This document shows positions 35,214 through 46,621 of a DNA stretch of 64,000 nt, piece after piece. Below the pieces are notes generated by a model. It was not told the DNA's origin. It saw only the letters and a list, made by a program, of their open reading frames with translations, and did no database searches. Every line of letters starts with the position of its first letter. Position 1 is the first letter of the stretch. Where the stretch lies: NCBI RefSeq assembly GCF_014356525.2, contig NC_052516.1:24386154-24450153 (forward strand), read 5' to 3'. The translations under genes were made by a program, and so were the position numbers. Origin of the DNA: Nilaparvata lugens (Eukaryota > Arthropoda > Insecta > Hemiptera > Delphacidae).

Positions 35214-35729
35214 TCGAGTGTAGGCGGTTTTCCGACAGTTGAAATAAAGTTAATCAATGTTAGATCTCCGGTTAGATGTGCTGAAAATTATTAGCGATTG
35301 ATTCATGATCAACGATTACTTTTTAATTCGATGTCCAATTTTCCAGCAACAGAATAAACTGTTATCATTTCACCGGGTTTAGTTTTCCAGGTTTTATTCC
35401 CTGGGAAAACAAGGTTCATTTTGCAACATCAAAAAAATCTGGTGTGGCGCACTCACACAACTTTCCTTGCAGTTATTAGAATTGATCACCTGACGCTAGT
35501 GTTCACGCGCATCACAAGTCTACTTATAAACAAAGATCTAAGCCAGCTGGTGTCAGGACAATAATGCTGGAGACATACGAGGTCTGATATCTCTTCATAG
35601 TGAATGTTTTAGGAGAATCAACAGTTTGCAATTGGATAATCATATTTTCTCGAATTTCGAGCTTAATTTCAATTTTAGGTGAAAATATTACTCAACATTA
35701 ATTGTAGAGATTTTTATGCTCAATCTACT

Positions 35730-36110
35730 CCACTCGAATTTTTTTGTTCAAATCGTATCTGAAGCCTGAAAATTGGGAATCTAAAATCCAACTTTGCATA
35801 GATGGGGCGGAGCTCCTGAAATTTTTAGAGATATGGGACTTGTGGAAATTGATAGAGCTTATCAATGACTATTTCAGGTATGGATTTAATCAAAATCGTT
35901 GGAGCCGTTTTCGAGAAAATCGCGAAAAAACCTGTTTTTGACAACATTTTCGCCATTTTAGCCGCCATCTTAAACTGCATCTGATCGAAATTGTTTTTGT
36001 CTGATCCTTATATTGTAAGGACCTTAAGTTCCAAATTTCAAATCATTCCGTTAATTAGGAGATGAGATATCGTGTACACAGAAGCACATAATATTTGTAC
36101 ATCCCATCTT
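35730..36110 (+). repeat. Interspersed repeat (TTTGCATAGATGGGGCGGAG type)
   Basis: Contains TTTGCATAGATGGGGCGGAG, CAATGACTATTTCAGGTATG, AATCGTTGGAGCCGTTTTCG, ATTTTAGCCGCCATCTTAAA, TATTGTAAGGACCTTAAGTT and GGAGATGAGATATCGTGTAC. I recall this as a high-copy repeat in related insect genomes (knowledge, not tested). The segment at 39200-39360 resembles the opposite end of the same kind of element. Confidence 0.5.
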
Positions 36111-36315
36111 GAATGACAATCCAGAAGGACACCCAGAAATCCAGTGTTTGTAACCGATTTTATTATTGGACAATCACAGACAGAAGTGTCCCCACATTCA
36201 CTTAATGAGTGAATTATCAGCTCATTCAAATTATTTGGGAGACCAGTCTTATTTGGAGAGAATGTAAGATAGATACTTTTTTCGAATTAAGGGTCAGGGT
36301 ATGATCAACTAAATA

Positions 36316-36533
36316 TGATTTTTTTTCCTAATCTACTTTGTTTCATCAGTAAGGGTGTGACTGAAAATATTCGGCTACATGTTCTCCTCCTAGTTCAATT
36401 TTTATCCTCATTTCCATAGTTAGAACAATAATTAAGAATAATTCAAAGTATCATCAATGGAACATATTCAATGAGTTGCCGATGAGAGCTTCATTAATAT
36501 TCTTTCTCAATAACCTTTATAACTTCAATAATT
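36316..36533. repeat. Local segmental repeat, unit 1
   Basis: Contains TTTCATCAGTAAGGGTGTGA, GGCTACATGTTCTCC, GAGTTGCCGATGAGAGCTTC and ATTAATATTCTTTCTCAATA. Cut at 36533 by the GACCGAGCGAAG repeat; continues as unit 2 at 37161. Confidence 0.75.
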
Positions 36534-37150
36534 GACCGAGCGAAGTGAGGTCTAAGATTCAAGTCGACGGTTTTGCATTTCTCTTAATGTTTAAATGTTT
36601 GAATGTTTTTATGTTTATACGTTGCGCATTTACGGCGAAACGCGGTAATGGATTTTCAACAGGTATGTTCCTTTTTTAATTGCGCGTCGATGTATATACA
36701 AGGTTTTTGGAAATTCTGCATTCCAAAGATAATATAAAAGGAAAAAGGAGCCTCTTTCATACGCCAATATTACCGTAAAAATCAGACTATAGAATTATTC
36801 ATCATAAATCAGCTGTCTAGTAGACTATAATACTACCCGTTCAAAAACATCGAACCATCTTGAAAATGTATCTTTCCATTAACGTTAGTAGACAGCTGAC
36901 TATAATACTAACGGCTCAAAAACATCGAACATCTTGAAAATTGTATCTTTCCATCAACGTTGTAGACAGTTGCAGCCAGACCTGACAACAGCGCTCACAC
37001 TCACATTCCGGGACGATATAGGACAGAAAGCTCTATGTTTATTTAGGATTTCTTCTAGACATTTTTAATTGATGAATTATTTATTAATTTTTGAGAAGAC
37101 ATAACAACAGGTAACTCACTGAGCGCGAGGTCTACTGTTCACAGAACTAC
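36534..37150. repeat. Interspersed repeat GACCGARCGAAGTGAGGTCT, locus B
   Basis: Same family as 18519-19341: identical start GACCGAGCGAAGTGAGGTCT and end GAGGTCTACTGTTCACAGAA, shared CGCATTTACGGCGAAACGCG and AATCAGACTATAGAATTATT. It has one hairpin arm only, and a tandem-like internal repeat of AACATCGAAC...TCTTGAAAATG near 36845-36960. Confidence 0.7.
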
Positions 37151-37160
37151 TAGGATTGTG

Positions 37161-37760
37161 CATGATCACTTTCTAATCTACTTTTTCCATCAGTAAGGGT
37201 GTGACTGAGAATATGTGGCTACATGTTCTCCTTCTAGTTCGATATTCATCTCCATTTCCATAGTAAGAATATTCTTAAATAATAAATGGTAATGAGTGGA
37301 AAATATCATCAATGGATTACCGATGAGAGCTTTATTAATATTCTTTCTCAATAACCTTAAAAACTTCAATAATAATATCTCCAATAGCTTCTTCCTATCA
37401 CCATCTCGAATCACAACACTGATTCCAACAACCCACTCTAAAGTGAATGAAATACCACAGTAGAGAAAAATTAGGAATAGTTTATAGTATCATCAATGAA
37501 ACATATTCAATGAGTTGCCGATGAGAGCTTCATTAATATTCTTTCTCAATAACCTTGAAAACTTCGATAATAATAGCTTCAATAGCTTCTTCCTATCACC
37601 ATCTCGAATCACAACACTGATTCCAACAACCCACTCTAAAGTAAATGAAATACCACAGTAAAAAACATCAGACCTAAAATATATTTCAGAATCTCTCTGA
37701 GCATGTAAAGCCACAAAAAAAGCTGAGCCTAGTACAGTATGAAGAGGAGGCTTTCCCAAA
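37161..37760. repeat. Local segmental repeat, units 2 and 3
   Basis: Two further direct units of the 36316 segment (37161-37474 and 37475-37760). Each holds CAACAACCCACTCTAAAGT and ATGAAATACCACAGTA. On the minus strand unit 3 is open for 88 codons (37493-37759) with the phrases SDVFYCGISFTLEWVVGISV and DGDRKKLLKLLLSKFSRLLR. Unit 2 keeps a shorter, diverged version. I do not recognise the peptide. It could be a fragment of a duplicated gene or element; no splice or start evidence. Confidence 0.6.
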
Positions 37761-38637
37761 TATTGTTATGGCACAAATATTTTTCTACAAAAGTCGTTTG
37801 GTGGGTTTCCAACTCGTAGCTCTCTCTGATTAATGACTATGACGCTCTCTCACTAATCCGTGTAAGCTGCATTGTATTCATGAGTTCGGCCTACATGTTG
37901 GTAGTAAGCTCACCATCGTATCACGCTCTGGGCTTCCACTTTTTACGCAGTTTCAAATTTATTTAGAGAAAATACGTGGACGTCATGGAAATACATGAAC
38001 TTGGAAATGGGTTTTCATGGAATTAATAATTCGAATATGGAAGTCTCTATCAAATATTCTGATTTCACAGAAGTGGATAATTCTAATATCCCACTCACTT
38101 CTATATATTGTAACGCTCCTTGGGGGGTTCCTGGTTTTTGACTTGAGTAATGCCCCAGACGGAGACGTCACACAGGTATAAAATCTTACACTAAGTCCTC
38201 GGTGTTGTAATCTCAAATTTATGAGTGTGCGGATGAATACTATAGAACACCAGGCTGAAAGATTCAGTATAAGATTTGATTTAATAGGAGGCATAAACTC
38301 CTGCTTGATCTGTTCAATGACTATCTGTGTGAGAATAATGTTCCTTGCAGGTATAAGTCGTAGTGTAGCAATTGCTAGACACTAGATTCAGAGATCTTAA
38401 ATTAGTACCTGTACTGTAGACAGTGTACAAAATCAAACAGGTCGAGCAAAGAACTTGGTGCATATAATTTGCGGGATTGCGCCACTGAAATTCCGACGGT
38501 CTGAGATAGGTTTGATATACCAAATGCCGTTCGGAAGATACTTCGCGGACAGAATCTTTCCCAAGTTTCAGGCTCTATTGTGTGATTCTTTACGCTGTAG
38601 GTGTTTCTGCTCTGTGGTAGAAACTTCTATTCCTAAG

Positions 38638-39036
38638 TCAAAGTAGGGCACAGATAGGAGCTGATATATTAGCAGGTAAGGACAGAGAACGTATGATCTC
38701 GATCTGACCCCACTTAATATTTCCACTTATATCTGTTCCTTGAACCAGATTTGGATCAATTATTTCAATGATCGTTTTTGATCGGTGCTCAACAAGAAAC
38801 ACAAAATCTGGAGGGCTAGAGAAATAATCGAAATCAGGAAATAAAGTATCAAATTTGAAATATAATGAGCAGTAATAATAATTAATAAACAGTACAGTTT
38901 CAAGATTTGATAAACAGGTTTTGAATAATTTTCTGCTGACAGGCTTATTTGAATTAGTGCTATGATGCTGAGCTATCATGCACGTTCTTTTTACAAAGTT
39001 TGAAGAATTCTTGAAGATAAAAAATAATGATTCCAA
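38638..39036 (-). other. Unrecognised 132-codon open frame
   Basis: The longest balanced-composition frame in 37761-39199. Phrases include NSNKPVSRKLFKTCLSNLET and EHRSKTIIEIIDPNLVQGTD. No known domain recognised, no ribosome or splice evidence. The surrounding DNA holds nothing else identifiable. Could be part of an old mobile element. Confidence 0.15.
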
Positions 39037-39199
39037 ATGATTTAACCAGAAAATATTACTACTTTAACTGAGTAGTTGACGATGAACTAGGTGGTCAGCA
39101 TTATAACCACCATACAAATAATGACGAAAACTGGTGGTTAGTGCTGGAGTGACCACCATGCCTCAAAGAGTTTGATGAATAATTCGAAAGTGTACTCAA

Positions 39200-39360
39200 A
39201 TTTATATTTTGATTTTCTCTTTCCTTGCCCTCTGCTATCATATGTAAGGAAAGAATATTGCTCTCTGAAAAAAATTAAGTTATCCCAATTTCCAAATTTC
39301 TATACGTTCCAAGGTCCCCTGAGTCCCAGAAATTGGTTTTTATTGAAAGTAGCCCTAAAG
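39200..39360. repeat. Interspersed repeat end (TTTCCTTGCCC type)
   Basis: TTTCCTTGCCCTCTGCTATC, ATTGCTCTCTGAAAAAAATT, TTTCTATACGTTCCAAGGTC and CCCCTGAGTCCCAGAAATTG. I recall this as the other end of the 35730-type repeat in related genomes; degenerate here. 39361-39659 shows nothing recognisable. Confidence 0.4.
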
Positions 39361-39659
39361 GAAAGAGAAAATCACTTCGAAATATTGATATGTTGTACTA
39401 GTGACAAAAATCACCAACTCAATACTAAATTTATAATTTTTATATTTTGTAGAGGTGATTACAATCAGCTCTAACTTGTGGAATCCCAAGAGGTTCTAAG
39501 TTTTAGGAATTGCTTGCTTGATTCTCGTTCCTTTTCTAAATTCGAATTCATTTGTTCTCTACATAAGTTCATACATACTATTACATAATATTAACAAAAA
39601 TAAAATTGTCAACAGTACAGAAGAACTCATATCTGATAAGTTAGTTTAGTATGACACTA

Positions 39660-41330
39660 TTTCAATTCAACATCAAGATTATTGGAACTGAGTGAAAAGA
39701 GAGAGGAGAAAATTGAAGGAAGAATAGATGATAGAAGTGCGTGAAGGATAGAAAGAATAAGGAGCAAGATGGATGAGATGAAGGGGAATAGAAGATATGA
39801 GAAGGAGATCAGATTAGATTGGAAATCTTCATGTAGAGAGGAGAGAGAAGAAGAATTAAAAATGAATATTATATAAAATCACCTGCTTTGTCTTCATAGG
39901 GAATATAATTAATAGGGGATACAACAATATATGATAAATTAGTGTCTCTTTAAGAAACATTCACTTGATTTTCATTTATACATACGGATGTATTGTTTTG
40001 AGGGGATTCCTTTGATTTATTTGATTTGACTCCTCAATCGAAAAACAAATTTAGGGTTCAGAACAAACTCAATTGGATAAGGAAGGAATAATCAATCGAA
40101 AGGTATGAAACAGAATGAGAAGAGTGAGAATATGAAGAGAAATGAGGAGGAAGCAAAGGAGAAAAGGATGGAGAAGAAGAGGAAAAATAGAGGAGAACAT
40201 TAGTCAAATCAAATTTCACGATTTAGTACAAACTCAACGAGATTAGGAAGAAATAGTCAATCAATCAAAGGACAATTTCTCAGTCTTTTTCATTCAAAAT
40301 CAATCAAAGGATATGGAACAGAATGAGAAGGGAGAGAATATGAAGATAAATGAGAAGGAAGGAGAAGAAGAACATGATGGAAAAGAAGAGGAAGAACATT
40401 ATCAAAGTCAAATTCCAGGGTTTAGAACAAACTCAACGAGATTGGGAAGAAATACTCAATTAGAGGTTTTGAAACAGAATGGAAAGGAAGAGAATATGAA
40501 GAGAAATGAGGAAAAATGGAAAGGAGAACATGATGGTGGAGAAGAGGAAAAATAGAGGAAGAACATTGGTCAAACCAAATTTCACAATTTAGTACAAACT
40601 CAACGAAATTAGGAAGAAATAGTCAATCAATTAAAGGATGAAGAACAGAATGAGAAGGAAGAGAATATGAAGAGAAATCAGGAGGAAGAAAAACGAGAGC
40701 ATGATGGAGATGAAAAAGAAAAATAGAGGAAGAGCATAAAAACAAATCAAATTTCAGTTTTAAGAATAAACTCAACGAGAATAGGAAGAAATAGTAAATC
40801 AAAGGATGTGACCTATAATAAAAAGGGAATAAATATGAAGATTAATTAGAAGAGAGGGAAAGGAGAACATTGATTGATTGATTGATTGAGTACTTTATTT
40901 ATGTAGATTACAATATATACTGGCTTATACACTTGTATACAATAGCTTACAATACAGCAAAGTTATAGATGAATTTACATAATATAGACTAAGAAAATAA
41001 CTATTGAACTGTATATTATATGAAAAAGCAATTTGTAATATAATAACTATCGATAATAATCATATTGTTATGCATCTACATAAATTGGCGGAGCTTTGGA
41101 CATATCAATGTCCATTCTTTGGGAAGAATGACGGGGAAGAACATGACGGAGAAGAAGAGGAATAATAGAGGAAGAGCATGAAAACAAACCAAATTCGGGA
41201 TTTAGAACAAACTCAACGAGATTAGGAAGAAATGATTAATCAAAGGATATGAAGCAGGATGAGAAGAAGTGGAATATGATGAGAAATGAGGAGGAAGGAT
41301 AAGGAGAACATGATGAAGAAGAAAAAACAT
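39660..41330 (+). repeat. Purine-rich tandem array
   Basis: Plus strand is dominated by GA. Units of roughly 160-200 bp, each with ACAAACTCAACGAGATTAGG, AAGAAATAGTCAATCAATCA, GAATGAGAAG-GAGAATATGA and GAGAAATGAGGAGGAAG. At least five units (near 40060, 40215, 40420, 40580, 40760, 41195). Interrupted by a LINE 3' end at 40870-41135 and a short MITE remnant near 40268-40300. Confidence 0.8.
40870..41135 (-). mobile_element. LINE 3' UTR fragment inserted in the purine array
   Basis: Minus-strand 3' tail seen as (TGAT)n at 40872-40888. Then the reverse complement of the 10037-10170 segment, contiguous with the reverse complement of the 9330-9484 segment (GGCGGAGCTTTGGACATATC). Provides the uninterrupted version of that LINE 3' UTR. 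Confidence 0.7.
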
Positions 41331-41453
41331 ACAGGAAGAGCATAAAAACAAACCAGGTCGCATAGCCATCCAAGTGAAAGGGGCCACAGAAGCCTTGTTA
41401 ATGATAACCGCTGGTCAATAAATCAGGAAACTGGAAACTGGGTGTCCTCCATA

Positions 41454-43180
41454 CCCCCCCCCCCAATCACTTCTTCCAACATCATCTTATTTTGACACGT
41501 TTCACTCCCTTTAATCCCTCTTCCCACTTCCTCCATACCTCTTCCCACTTCACTATTCCTCGTTCCCCCATCCTTGTTCAACTTCATCTTATTTTGACAA
41601 TTTCCATTCCCTTCCTATCCTATTACCTCTTCTTCCATCCCTTTCACCACTCCCTCCTTTCATCTTCATCACTCCCTCTCCCTTTTTCCTTCTTCCTCCC
41701 TCCCTCGTCTTCATTCACTCTTCCCTCTTCCTCATTCTCTTTTCTCTCCTCTCCTACCCTTCTCACTCGTCCTCCTCAACTCTTCCTCCTTCACTCTTCG
41801 TCCGTTACTTCTCCCTCTCCCTCATTAACTCTTCCCTCTCACTCATTTCCTCTTCTACTTCCTCCTACACTCTCCGTTCTTCTCATTCACTCTTCCTCCT
41901 TCATTTTTCCCTCTTCCTCAATCCCTTTTCTCTCCTCTCCTTCCCTTCTCACTCTTCCTCTTCTTTCCCACTCCCTTCTTTCTCCTTCCCTCTTCCTCCT
42001 TCACTTTTCTCTCTCCCTCATCCCCTCTTACCTCTTCACCATTCTATTCCTCTCTTCTCCTTCTTTTCCCTCTCTTCCTCCTCTCCACTTCCTCCTTCTC
42101 TTACCCCTCCTTCCCTCTTCCTTCTTCATCATTCTCTCTTCCTGCTACCTTTCTCACTCTTCCACATTACCTCTTTCCTCTTCCTCCTTCCATTCTTCCT
42201 CCTTCCCACTTCCTCCTTCCTCCTCCTCTCTCTCCTCCTATTCTTCCTTCTTCCCACTTCCTCCTTCCATTTTCCCTCTTCCTCCTTCCCTAACCCCTCT
42301 TACTCCTTTCCTTATCCCTCTTACTCATTCCCTCTCCCCTCTTTCTCATCTCTTCTACCCTTTTCCCTCTTCCTTCACCCTCTCTCTTCTTCCTTTTCCC
42401 TCTTCCACCTTCCCTTTTCCTCTTCCACTTTCCTTTTTCCCTCTTCCTCCATACCTCTCTCCACTCCCTGTCCTCCGTTTCCTTCTCTCTAATCCTTTCT
42501 CGCTCCCTCTTCCTTCCTAACACCCTCTTCCTTCCTTGTTCCCTCTCATTCCTACACTTCCTATAATACACAACATCATTATCCCTGGTTCTAGCCGCTG
42601 GTAATATCATCCGCCCTGTCACCATTATTTCTCTCAGTCGTTGTTATCCATTCAACTCTTCTTGCGCTGATTGGAGGCTACATCTATCATTATCCCATTA
42701 GTATTCTTCCGCCAAATGGATTCTCTTCCCATCGGACTTCCTCTGTCTCTTTTCCCATTGAACTTCCTCCTTCTTTTTCATCTGTGAATATTCTTGTTTT
42801 CTACTTATCTTTGTCAAACTTCTTATTACTCCCTCTCTCCTTTTTCATCAGATCCCCTTCACCGTTTTCCATCTGTCAAGATTTATTATTTTTTTATCCA
42901 TTAATTCCATTTCTATCACTCTCTCTATGATACTTTTCATCGTCCTCTCCCTCTTTTAATATGATTTTCTCAATCGTTTTTCATCTTAAAGTTTCTGGTT
43001 CTCTAGTTCTCTTTGTCATATACTTCTTGCACTATTGCCACGCAAAACTCTAGTTTTCCCTCTTCTTCTCAGCTAATGCTCTTCACATCTTGTTCACTTA
43101 CCAAGCTTTCCCTCTCACCTCTTTCTTCTCACTCTCTCTCTCTCCTCCCAACTCTATTAGATGCATTGAGAGCCGAGCGG
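41454..43180 (+). repeat. Pyrimidine-rich tract
   Basis: Opens with C11, then about 1.1 kb of nearly pure CT (CTTCCTCC, TTCCCTCTTCC repeats) to 42540, then looser CT-rich DNA to 43180. The 342-codon Ser/Pro/Leu/Phe frame inside is a composition by-product. Confidence 0.85.
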
Positions 43181-43559
43181 GCTTTATCTTGTCTTTAAAA
43201 AAATATCCTATAGAGAAAATGACTGAGTCTGTCCAACCCTAGAGCACTGCATGACAAATATTCTAATCTCCCTGCCTTTCCATTCTTCATTCCATTCATT
43301 CATCCATCTTACATAATACATTCATCATCTCATCTCAACATTTTCTATTCTTTAGTACTGTATATCGTAATTATTACTCAATCAATTTCTAAAATCTTAA
43401 TTAAATCACACCCTATAACGTTTACTCCATTTATCTATTTTGAATGATTAATGCAATATTGTATTCACTATTACTCATTCCAATATCATCCATATTATCC
43501 ATTCATCCCATTTCTATGATTCAAATCACATATTCACATGTTATAATATTCCCAACAGC

Positions 43560-43960
43560 TCCATTCTATCACAACCCAGTCGTATGTTGATGGGAAGGAT
43601 ATTATTTTATATCCTTCTTGAAGAATCAACAACTATTTGTTGAAACACCGCCGATTTATGAAGTTATATACGATTTTATATTATCGTTATTCTAATTGCA
43701 TTTAATCTTTATTCTCATTCTCTCAAGAATCGACAATTATTATTTGTTGAAACATCGCTGACATATGAAGTTACATTGAAATTTTATATTATCGTTATTC
43801 TAATTGCATTCAATATTTATTCTCATTGATTAATTATCTATACTTTGTAAAATCCGTTGAATAATTAGCATTACCGTTATTTATAGTGAATTAGTGTATA
43901 ATCCATTAAATATTGAAACATACATAAATTAAGAAATCTAATCTAATCTAATCTAATCCT
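43560..43960 (+). mobile_element. LINE 3' UTR with (TCTAA)n tail
   Basis: Resembles 9290-9484: GTTGATGGGAAGGATATTAT, AACACCGCCGATTTATGAAG. Contains an internal ~115-bp direct duplication (the TTGTTGAAACA-CGCTGA/CCGATTTATGAAGTTA block). Ends with four TCTAA units at 43935-43958. 43181-43559 holds nothing recognisable. Confidence 0.55.
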
Positions 43961-44024
43961 CTATCAAACCTTTTTTCCTCCTCACTTCTCTTTCATACCT
44001 TTCTCTCTCCTTTATCGTCAGCCA

Positions 44025-44280
44025 TTAACTCGGTCGTGTCGTGTGTTGATGTGAAGAATATTATTTTATATTCTGCCTAGTGAGTCGACAATTATTTGTT
44101 GGAACACCAGCGATTCGAGTAATATTATATTACAAAATTGTAGTCATTGAAATCGCATTCATTCTTTATTGTGATAATTAATTCTTCATACTCTCTGGAA
44201 TTCGTTGAATAACGAGCTAAAATGTCATTGACTTCGTGACAGTTTAATTATATTTGATGGGAATAAAACATTAAACAATT
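44025..44280 (+). mobile_element. Second LINE 3' UTR copy
   Basis: Diverged relative of the preceding element (CGTGTCGTGTGTTGATGTGA, TATTTGTTGGAACACCAGCG), ending GGGAATAAAACATTAAAC. Short (ATA)n at 44521-44538 follows CTCGGGTCTCCCCACCATAC, likely the end of another retroelement. Confidence 0.4.
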
Positions 44281-44926
44281 TTCTGCTCTAAATTTATTGT
44301 CTGAATTCAATATTTTCCAAATTTGGCTTAGTGGTTTTGTGTTTTGTTTCGGTTTTGTATATGTTTGGACTTTTTAACATCAAAATGAACTTCATTGCGA
44401 AGTGAAAAGTGTAAATTCAAAGTATTGTGCTGACTATAACCTTAGTGTCCGGTTTCCCATTAGGGAACTTTGGACTATACGGTGTGGTGGAACTACCCTC
44501 GGGTCTCCCCACCATACGCTAATAATAATAATAATAATGGGGATCAGTGTAAAAGCCAGAATATTTCGTAACATGCATGGATAGAGAACGCTAATCTTAT
44601 ACAATTTAATTCCAATCTAATATCCTCTTAAATACCTCTCTCTCTCTCCTCTTCCCACTCTCATACTTCCTATCTTCGTCATATACTGTATCCTCCACTA
44701 TCGACTTACAAAAAATGTTATGCCCCTCTTCATTGTCTTGACTACTCCTGTCTGAAATAAGTTGAATGCAATAAAGGTACTGATTCTATTTCAAATAGTC
44801 ACCAATATTTCAAACTATTTTTAATTTATCACAATATTCCTTTGTAATCAAACTTCCAAGAAGCCCTCACAGAATACTTGATTTCTACATTCAATTATTT
44901 GAGAATGAATAATGATGTGAACTCAC

Positions 44927-45078
44927 CCAGTCTTTGCGAAGTTGCTAATATACAGTATAACAGCCTCGGAGAGCGCCACCTCTGACTTGGTGTAGTTCTT
45001 CGGGAAATGGCTGAAGCCGTCTATTAGTGGAGCTCCGAAGATGTAGGGTAACTCCTCTCCATGAACTGTACCCATTCT
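44927..45078 (-). CDS. Nlg: Neuroligin exon (HGEELPYIFG segment)
   Basis: Next neuroligin exon on the minus strand, 152 nt: 50 codons plus two bases (GG). It sits between an acceptor ending AACAG and a consensus GTGAGT donor. The peptide begins RMGTVHGEELPYIFGAPLID, continues GFSHFPKNYTKSEVALSEAV, and ends ILYISNFAKTG after joining the next exon. In true cholinesterases the HG of this segment carries the catalytic histidine. The histidine is kept here, but the nucleophile exon is outside the window, so catalytic status cannot be read. The intron towards 54950 is 9.9 kb. The intron towards 25406 is 19.4 kb. No alternative frame gives a protein-like sequence here. Confidence 0.92.
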
Positions 45079-45121
45079 CTGTTAACATCACAGATACCAA
45101 AATAAATGAGACTATAATAGT

Positions 45122-45252
45122 ATCTTAAGTCACAAGGACGGGAAGGAGCCTTTTGCAGGCGAGCATGATGTTTCTAGTCGAGGCGTTAGCCGAGACTAGA
45201 ATTTCATTTGAGCACTGCAAAAGACATTCACGTCCAAGTAACTTACACTATT
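45122..45252. mobile_element. MITE with TAAGT termini
   Basis: Imperfect inverted ends: TAAGTCACAAGGACGGGAAG...CCTTTTGCAG and CTGCAAAAGACATTCACGTC...AAGTAACTTA. The centre holds the hairpin CTAGTCGAGGCGTTAGCCGAGACTAG-type stem (CTAGTC...GACTAG). Lies 44 bp upstream, in transcription sense, of the exon at 44927-45078. Confidence 0.6.
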
Positions 45253-45664
45253 TTTTGTCATAATAATGTAGAAAAGAATAATTTTGGAACATAAAACATT
45301 ACCTGCTTGTGCTGACATCACTACATGCATTCTATAAACATAACCTAGTTTATGAGTTCCGAATCAGGAATCTCTTGATTGTAGTTCACAGAACTTCCAC
45401 CTGGAGCGCTAAAAGGCGGTATCTGTACCCAAAGACCTTAAAGAGATATAAACCCACAATGCCTATGCCTTCCCAATGATAGCTCTTACTTGAAATTGAA
45501 GGCCGCCATTGGGGTATTTTAGCACGAGATATTATATCTATATATATATTTGTAATACTATAGATTACAAAGGCATTGGTATTTAATAATCTTATAGGTT
45601 GCCCCCTCAATGGCCGATTTCAATTCCAAGTACGATACTGGCGCTGCATGTGAGGCTGCATCTT

Positions 45665-46411
45665 AAATTTCCAGTTTCAATATTTTCTTACGTTGCTTCT
45701 ACACAAATATTTAATTATTGTAATGGAATTTAGTTTGCTGGAGTACACCGATATTCACTTCATGTATGGAGCAGCTCTTGGCAATGCGACCGAAGCAAGA
45801 AGAATGTATGCAGCTGCATTTCCAAAACATCGGTTCCATTTCTGAACCGATTTGAGTGAAATTAATATTTTTCAATGTAAAATAAAATTTGGAGGAAAGT
45901 TATTCTTGTATATTCCTGTAATAAGAACAGTTTTCATGAAATTATAAAAAAAATTAATATTGATCTTTAAATGGTGAAAAGTGGTCATACATGCAGTACG
46001 AAAAAAATTAATTTCTCTGTTATTCTTCGACCAATCTTAATAAATTAGGTATCATTGGAATCGTGAAAAAATTTGCTAACTTTTTTGTCTCTTGTAAATT
46101 TTCTGTAAAATGGACGGTTTTCGAGATATTCGCCATCAAAAATTTAAAATGGCCGCCATTTTGAAAAATTTCAACGAAATTTTTTTTTTTTATTTTTTAT
46201 AGTTGAGTCTTTATAGCATAAATATTCATGCCAAATTTCAGATCAATACAACATTTCGTTCTTGAGATAAAAATTTTTAAGTGAAAAAAACAAAATGGCA
46301 GCTATAAGGATAACCGCTGAGTTTTGGACACTTCAAATATGACATTTGTAGTCTCCTAGCATCCAGGTACAATACCCTAAAATTCTCGACACTACTTCTG
46401 AAACACCCTGT
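45665..46411 (+). mobile_element. Retroelement insert with DUF4817-like fragment
   Basis: Carries the short frame below, long AT-rich DNA with repeated CCGCCATTTTG/AAAATGGC phrases, and ends TTCTGAAACACCCTGTATA, a terminus I know from many insect repeats. Bracketed by the ~120-bp direct repeats of the host repeat. Confidence 0.55.
45723..45845 (+). pseudogene. DUF4817-like helix-turn-helix fragment
   Basis: Forty codons, ATG to TGA. The segment FSLLEYTDIHFMYGAALGNA followed by TEARRMYAAAFPKHR matches the shape of the short helix-turn-helix domain (DUF4817) found at the start of many insect transposon-related proteins: aromatic-x-x-x-aDiHf-YG-a-gN-x-x-A-r-x-Y-x-x-x-FP. Nothing downstream continues the frame, so it is a decayed remnant. 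Confidence 0.65.
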
Positions 46412-46590
46412 ATATATTTGTAATGCTATAGATTACAAAGGCATTGGTATTTAATAATCTTATAGGTTGCCCCCTCAATGGCCGATTTCAATTCCAAGTA
46501 CGATACTAGCGCTGCATGTGAGGCTGCATCTTTAAGGTCTTTGTTTGTACTAGTTTTGTTGTTCCAAATTCGAACCTAGGAAACATACTC

Positions 46591-46621
46591 GACTGTAAAG
46601 AGAACATATGATCTCTTTACA
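46591..46621. other. Short perfect hairpin
   Basis: CTGTAAAGAGA and TCTCTTTACAG face each other around ACATATGA. No T-run follows; function unknown. 46622-47210 holds no recognisable gene. Confidence 0.5.

Larger units (their letters stand above)
45420..46545 (-). repeat. Inverted partial copy of the GACCGARCGAAG repeat, with an insertion
   Basis: 45420-45664 is the reverse complement of about 19000-19290 (TATAGATTACAAAGGCATTG, CCCTCAATGGCC). The segment 45543-45664 is repeated at 46412-46533 with two mismatches in ~120 bp, enclosing about 747 bp of other DNA. Confidence 0.75.

Noticed and set aside
41492..42520. 342-codon frame, the longest plus-strand frame after the LINE
   Set aside because: Pure pyrimidine tract; composition by-product with no domain.
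43935..43958. Telomere-like repeat
   Set aside because: TCTAA units (TTAGA) differ from the insect TTAGG repeat and form the tail of a LINE 3' end.
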